The notes under the pieces are model-generated. The model did not search any database. It was not told the DNA's origin and was given only the letters and a program-made list of their open reading frames with translations. This document shows, in pieces, positions 42,299-42,324 of a stretch of DNA of 42,324 nt (its first letter is position 1; each line of letters starts with the position of its first letter). The stretch comes from Natroniella acetigena (lineage in GTDB: Bacteria; Bacillota; Halanaerobiia; Halobacteroidales; Halobacteroidaceae): assembly GCF_023227745.1 (NCBI RefSeq), contig NZ_JALKBX010000020.1, positions 1-42,324 of the forward strand, in the 5' to 3' direction. The translations under genes and the position numbers were made by a program.

Positions 42299-42324
42299 TT
42301 CACCTCCCTACCTTTTATTTTTTA

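Overview
The window is AT-rich DNA from a bacterium that is probably a halophilic, anaerobic, acetogenic Firmicute of the Halanaerobiales type; Acetohalobium is my best guess. The reasons are a complete bacterial-type acetyl-CoA synthase/CO dehydrogenase cluster, Na+-pump decarboxylase subunits, a small outer-membrane-like beta-barrel (a diderm trait) and clostridial-style low-GC genes with strong Shine-Dalgarno sites. Almost all genes are on the + strand; only htpX at the right end is on the minus strand.

Layout. 1-3480: a dispersed repeat, a promoter, cytidylate kinase, then a LytS/LytTR-type two-component pair ending at a terminator. 3500-5140: a CstA-family transporter with candidate LytTR boxes in front of it, resembling a pyruvate-sensing BtsSR/BtsT arrangement. 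5200-6740: a lipoprotein and a membrane protein, both unassigned. 6790-8842: a consensus promoter with a palindromic operator candidate, then OadG-like, biotin carrier and OadB-like subunits of a Na+-translocating decarboxylase without a carboxyltransferase. 9216-14443: pxpA, a DUF1445 gene, an NRAMP-like transporter lacking the metal-binding motifs, pxpB and pxpC. 14931-15425: small beta-barrel protein. 15663-18734: three overlapping M42 aminopeptidases. 18921-20752: DUF421 and RDD membrane proteins. 20920-28263: a four-gene run of an AddB-like ATPase, a UvrD-type helicase, a RecB-like Fe-S nuclease and RecJ. 28264-29534: a gene-free block with a stand-alone HEARO/omega-RNA-like element and duplicated leader segments. 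29535-41035: cooC, cooS/acsA, acsB, acsC, acsV, acsF, acsD, acsE (carbonyl branch of the Wood-Ljungdahl pathway). 41399-42238: htpX.

How genes work together. The acs cluster makes CO from CO2 (AcsA), brings a methyl group from methyl-tetrahydrofolate through AcsE to the corrinoid protein AcsCD, and builds acetyl-CoA on AcsB. AcsV reactivates the corrinoid, and the two CooC-type ATPases probably help insert nickel. Good -35/-10 pairs in front of acsB and acsC suggest internal transcription starts. The pxp genes and the decarboxylase subunits lie side by side. PxpB/PxpC belong to the same fold family as the carboxyltransferase part of urea carboxylase, and PxpC ends in a tail that matches the N-terminus of the biotin carrier. 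I therefore suggest, as inference only, that they form an unusual biotin-dependent Na+-coupled enzyme.

Intergenic spaces are rich in small palindromic and MITE-like repeats. One palindrome pair shows a compensatory base-pair change. No rRNA, tRNA, CRISPR array or complete insertion sequence was seen.
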